From Bettongia penicillata ogilbyi (Eukaryota; Chordata; Mammalia; Diprotodontia; Potoroidae): DNA of 64,000 nt. Of this stretch, positions 58,296 through 64,000 are shown in pieces (the stretch's first letter is position 1; each line of letters starts with the position of its first letter). Made by a program: the position numbers and the translations under genes. The stretch is from assembly GCA_023548195.1 (NCBI GenBank), contig JAJHZJ010000399.1:10307820-10371819 (forward strand), written 5' to 3'. The notes under the pieces are model-generated. The model saw only the letters and a program-made list of their open reading frames with translations. It was not told where the DNA came from and searched no databases.

Positions 58296-59055
58296 AGGAG
58301 AGAAAAATGAAATACTTAGGCCCCTCTTAATAAAGAAATTGAAAAAGCTTTAAATGATGTCCCTAAGTGAAACTCCCAGGATCACTTGGATTGACAAGTG
58401 AAGACTAGCAAACATTAATCTACTTAGTTCTAAAGCTGCTCCTAAGAGTTAGCACTCTCCGACCTTGGCCAGCCATGGATCAAGCCTTCTAAAACAGAAT
58501 CTCCCTTCTCTCTCTGGCAGGCTTACTGCACCTTCTTCAACAAAACTGGGGCTTCTACTGAAACTCAACCTGATGTGTTCGTCCTTTGGGAAGGACTTGG
58601 ATTTCGCGGCACTCTCTTAGAGAGGCAGTATGCACATTCGATGAATAGATATCTTTAAGAAATAATCAGGGAATGATCACTGTAAGGAGCAAAAGAAAAA
58701 AAAAATTTATCAGTTCTAGAAAATAATTACCGGATAGTTTAATTGGTATGGCACTCAATGTGTAAATTAATTTAGGTAGAATTGTCATTTTTATTATATT
58801 AGCTCGGCCTACCCATGAACAACTGGTGTTTTTCCACTTCCTTAAAAGTGATTTTATTTGTGCGAGAAGCGTCCGTTAATTGTGTTCGTATAGTCCCTGG
58901 GTTTGTTCCGGCAGGTAAACTCCTAAGTCTTTTATTGCGTCTACCCTAGCTTGAAATGGGATTTCTCTTTCTCTCTCTTGCTGTTGGACTTTGTTGCTGA
59001 TACATAGGAATGCAGAAGATTTGTGTGGGTTTATTTTATCACCTGCTACCCTAAC
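58296..59055 (-). repeat. Inverted copy of 42217-42970
   Basis: The reverse complement matches the L1 piece 42217-42558 (59055-58708 here: [44 protein letters not shown]) and the unidentified segment 42561-42970 (58707-58296). Differences are few; the L1 reading is better preserved here than in the forward copy (GVYLPEQTQ against RVYLPGQTQ). At 59055 the L1 is cut and joined to TG satellite, so the 2 kb of L1 seen at 40266-42216 is missing. Confidence 0.9.
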
Positions 59056-62000
59056 CCACACACATACACACCCATACACACACTTACACACCTACACATA
59101 TACACATAGATACACATACACACAGATTCAGACATGCACACACATACAGATACACACACATACGCTAGCATACATACACAATACACACACGTACACACAT
59201 ATACAGATCCACACAGATATGCACGCATACAGACACACATACACACACACATATACACATACATACACATAGACATACACACAAACATGCACACAGTCCC
59301 AAATACACAAACATACACATACAGATACACACATATGCACGCATACCCGCACACATACACAGATACACACAAACATGCACACACACGTACACACATACAT
59401 ACACACAGATGCACACACATACACACAAATACACATACAGATACACACATACACCAGCATACTCACATACATACACACACACATACACACCCATACACAC
59501 ACACTTACACACCTACACATATACACATACACACACATACAGATTCAGACATACACACACATACAGATACACACACATATGCTAGCATACAAACACAATA
59601 CACACACGTACACACATATACAGATACACACAGATACGCACGCATACAGACACACATAGACACACACATATACACATACATACACATAGACATACAGATG
59701 CATACAGACACAAATACACACACACATACACATACAGATACACACATATTCACGCATTCCCGCACACATACACACATACACACAAACATGCACACACACG
59801 TACACAGATACATACACACACAGATGCACACACAGATACACACACATACACATACAGATACACACATACGCAAGCATACTCACACACATACACATAAACA
59901 CACATACGCACATATACACATACTTATACATACACCTACATAACACATACACACACAGACACACATACATACAAACACACATACACATACACACACACAC
60001 ATACACTTGCCTCCATGATGGTTCTCAGGTTCCATCTGACCTTATCACCAGGGTTCTGTTTGTAACTGGTCCACGTGTATTGACACATACACACATACAC
60101 ACACAAACTCACACATACACACACACTTACACACCTACACACATAGACATACATACACATACACACACAGATACAGACATACACACACACATATAGATAC
60201 ACATACGCAGGCATACACACACAATACACACACACATACACACACGTACAGATACACACACATGCGCACGCATACACACATACATAGACATAGCCATACA
60301 CACAACCATGCACACACACATACACATACACTCATATACAGACACAGATACACACACATACACACATACATACAACTACACACATACATATACATAGAAA
60401 TGCACACAACCATGCACACACGCAAACACATAAACACATTTACAGACACAGATACACAGACATATACACACACATACACATACTGATACACAGACATACG
60501 CACGCATACACACACATAAACACACATACACATACGTACACACAGAAATATACATAGAAATACACACAAACATGCATACACATACACATACAAACATACA
60601 AACATATACAGACAGATACACACAGATATACACACATACACATACAGAAAAACAAATACGCATACATACATGCACACATACACATGCACACACATACACA
60701 CATACACATATACACAGATACAGACATACACACACACATACAGATACACACACATACGCACGCATACAGACACACACATACACACACATACATACACATA
60801 GACATACACACAAACATGCACACACACATACACATACACACATACACACATACTCACAAAGATACACAGAAACATACACACACCTACACACGCATATACA
60901 CACACACATACACTTGCCTAAATGATGGTGCTCAGATTCCATCTGAGCTTATCACCTGGATTCAGTTGGTGACTGGTCCACATGTAATGACACATACACA
61001 CATACACACACATACACACACATACACACAGATACGGACATACAGACATACACATACAAATACACACATATAAGCAGGCATACAAACACATACACACACA
61101 TACACACCAACATGCACACACACGTACACACATACACACACATATACACACACAGATACACACAGGCACGCATACTCACACACATACACACACATACACA
61201 CATACATATACACACACATACATAAATACATACACACACATACACACACATACAAACACACATACACTTACACACACATACACTTGCCTCCATGATGGTG
61301 CTCAGATTCCACCTGAGCTTATCACCAGGGTTCAGTTTGTAACTGGTCCACGTGTAATGACACATACACCAATACACACACACATACACACACATACACA
61401 CACACTTACACACCTACACACATACACATACACACACATACACACACAGATACAGACATATACACACATACAGATATACACACATGCGCACGCGTACACA
61501 CACACACACACACACGTACACACACATACACAGATACATACCCGTAGACATACACACAAACATGCAAACACATTCATATACACAAATACACACACATACA
61601 AACACATACACATACAGATACACACATACGCACGCATACACACACATACAGAGACATACACATATACACACATACACACACACATACACATACACACACA
61701 CCTACACTTGCCTCCATGATGGTGTTCAGATTCCGTCTGAGCTTATCACTAGTGTTCAGTTTGTAAGTGGTCCACGTGTAATGATACATACACACATACA
61801 CACACATACACACTCTTACACACTTGCACACATACACATAAACACACAGATACAGAGATACACACACACATACCGATACACAGATATACGTATGAATACA
61901 TACACACACATACAGATACGCACACATACTCACTCACACATACACACACATACAGACAGAGATACACTCACATACACACAAACATGCACATACACACATA

Positions 62001-62785
62001 CACACATACACACAGAAACACACACAGATACTCACACATACACACATACATACACATAGACATACACACAACCATGCACACACACATACACGTACACACA
62101 CACACATACACTTGTCTCCATGATGGTGCTCAGATTCCATCTGAGCTTATCACCAGAATTCAGTTTGTAACTGGTCCACGTGTAATGACACATACGCACA
62201 TTCAAACATACACACACATACACACATTTACACACCTACACAGAAACACAAACACATACACACATATACAGGCACAGATACAAACACATACACACACATA
62301 CACATAGAGATACACACATGTACGCACGCATACACACACCCATACACACATAAACATACACACATACACACACATACACATATACACATACATACACATA
62401 GACATACTCACAAACATGCACACACATACACATACACACACATACACACAGATACACACTCATACACACAAATACACACAGGTACACACACATACGCACG
62501 CATACACACATATACACATGCATACACATAAAAACACATACACACATACACATAGAGATACACACACATACGCACGGATACACACACACATACTCACACA
62601 CAAACACACCTACACACATAAACATACACACACATACACACACAGATACATACACACACATACAGATACACACACATACGCACGCATACACACACACAAT
62701 ACACACTCCCATACGCACACATACAGATACACACAAATACGCACGCATACACACACATACACACATACATACACATAGACATACA
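59056..62785 (-). repeat. TG-rich satellite, inverted arm 1 (copy of 22857-26587)
   Basis: For points from 22865 to 25508, the forward and reverse positions add to 85643, and to 85648 at 26198, so the arms are collinear with only about 5 bp of indel. Modules at about 60082, 60989, 61361, 61783 and 62187 are the paralogues of 25561, 24654, 24282, 23860 and 23456. Rare variants are shared: CAATACACG in the first, TCACCAACTGAATCC with CATTTAGGC in the second, CCACTTACAAACTGAACACTAG in the fourth. Confidence 0.95.
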
Positions 62786-63420
62786 CACATATACACACAC
62801 AGATAGAGACATACACTAATACAGATACACACACAAACGCACGCATACACACACACATACACACACAAACATGCACACACACGTACACACATACACACAG
62901 ATACACACACATACACATACAGATACACACACGCATGCCTACTCACACACATACAAATACACACGCATACACACATACACACACATACATATACACACTC
63001 ATACATTAACATATACACACACATACACACATACACATACACACACGCACATACACTTGCCTCAGTGATGGTGCTCAGGTTCCATCTGAGCTTATCACCA
63101 AGGTTCAGTTTGTAACTAGTCCACGTGTAATGACAGATACACACATACACACACCCATACACACCAACACACAGACACACACAGACACACACATACAGAT
63201 ACACACATACACATGCATGCACGCACACAAAACACACAAACATGCACACACACATACACATACACACAGATACACAGAAACACAAACATACACATACAGA
63301 TACACACATACTCACGCATACACACACATGCACATACACACATACACACAAGCATACACATACACACAGATACATATACACACACATACATAGACACATA
63401 CACACACATAGACACACACA
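62786..63420 (-). repeat. TG-rich satellite, inverted arm 2 (relative of 39200-40213)
   Basis: The module near 63134 pairs with 39860 (both read CAAACTGAACCTTGG(G/T)GATAAG). The stretch between module and L1-side end has the same length (348 against 353 bp), while the flank side is about 370 bp shorter. At about 62785 the block equivalent to 40213 is fused to the block equivalent to 22857. Confidence 0.85.
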
Positions 63421-64000
63421 TTTCTACACCTTTTCTAGTTACCCTCAAGTATGCCACCAACGAATTTTTATGCTGCCCTAAACACTGGCTCTCCCTTACA
63501 TCAGCTAAAAACTGCTTTTCGGAGTTGCCCCAGAAAGGCAGCCAAACTTAAGCTGAGTTGCTCCTCCTGATCCTGCCCATCCTGCTAGTGCTGGATAGAG
63601 ATCACGTCTGAGGGCAAGCATGGTCAAACCTGGAAAGTCTGCATTGGTAATGACCCAGACATGAAAAGACACAAATTGTGCCTGTGTCTCTGGCATCTGG
63701 ACCTCAGGAGATACTGAGATGTGTTAATAATAATACCATGAATAGCTACATTTGTTCAGTGCCTGCCATGTACCAGGAACTGTGCAGAAGATTTTTCCAT
63801 GATCATCTCATATGACAGTCGCAAGAACCCCTTTGGAATAGTTGCTATCAACATCCCCATCTTAAGAGTTGAGAAAGCTGAGGCAGACAGAGGTTCATTT
63901 TCGTGGTCATCCCATGCCTACCTGTAGCAGAAGGGAGAACATGGTATTGGAAACTGTACCCCCTGTATTACCTAGACAATGGGGCCATAGGAGAGGGACT
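63421..64000 (-). repeat. Satellite flank module, inverted copy D (runs off the right edge)
   Basis: Reverse complement of the last 580 bp or so of copy A/B, including the 63-codon frame (63505-63696) and the MIR (about 63735-63895). It carries its own small changes (CCAACGAATTTTTATGC against CCAAGGCATTTTTATGC). The unit continues beyond the window. Confidence 0.9.

Noticed and set aside
59049..59057. CCCTAACCC, telomere-like word at the satellite/L1 junction
   Set aside because: Only one and a half units, and explained by satellite CACACA next to the L1 word; no telomeric array.
59056..63420. Long His-Thr-rich frames in the inverted arm
   Set aside because: They are the mirror image of the same compositional effect; identical peptides occur on the opposite strand at 22.9-26.6 kb.

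Overview
The window is vertebrate, and most likely marsupial, genomic DNA. The evidence is the repeat mixture: an RTE-type SINE of the MAR1 kind (two copies, 7.7-8.7 kb), MIR/THER1-type CORE-SINEs, marsupial-type LINE-1 (L1) fragments, ORF1-only elements of the HAL1 (half-L1) kind, and one endogenous retroviral LTR with a tRNA-Gln primer site. I found no complete protein-coding gene. The coding-like features are retrotransposon ORF remnants, a talin pseudogene fragment, and one candidate terminal exon. Family names rest on recognition by eye, not on a database search.

Layout. 1-18.9 kb is ordinary repeat-rich DNA: four ORF1-type L1/HAL1 elements or fragments on the minus strand or as 5' leaders, including a three-level nest at 2.7-7.7 kb in which two target-site duplications can be read; several SINEs; a probable LTR; and a talin (TLN1) pseudogene at 14.3 kb. 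18.9-40.2 kb is a very large TG-rich higher-order satellite. A conserved 77-83 bp module carrying an E-box and two hairpin dyads is scattered through it every 0.35-1.5 kb (26 copies). Two almost equal arrays, each followed by the same roughly 0.95 kb non-TG flank, make a 9.82 kb tandem unit. 40.2-43.0 kb is a broken L1 ORF2 plus a short unidentified segment. 43.4-50.1 kb is a second, unrelated tandem satellite with a monomer of about 338 bp. 50.1-58.3 kb holds L1 3' ends, a fourth HAL1, an LTR with leader, and unidentified DNA with a candidate last exon on the minus strand. 58.3-64.0 kb is an inverted, block-shuffled copy of parts of 22.9-26.6 kb, 39.2-40.2 kb, 42.2-43.0 kb and the satellite flank.

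How it fits together. The right half forms a large imperfect palindrome: two inverted arms of TG satellite, L1 remnant and a short segment enclose a 15.3 kb spacer that contains the 338-bp satellite. The arms share rare diagnostic variants, so they were duplicated recently relative to the age of the satellite. The most promising undescribed objects are the TG higher-order satellite with its dyad-rich module, and the inverted architecture around the 338-bp satellite. Nothing in the sequence shows a function for either.
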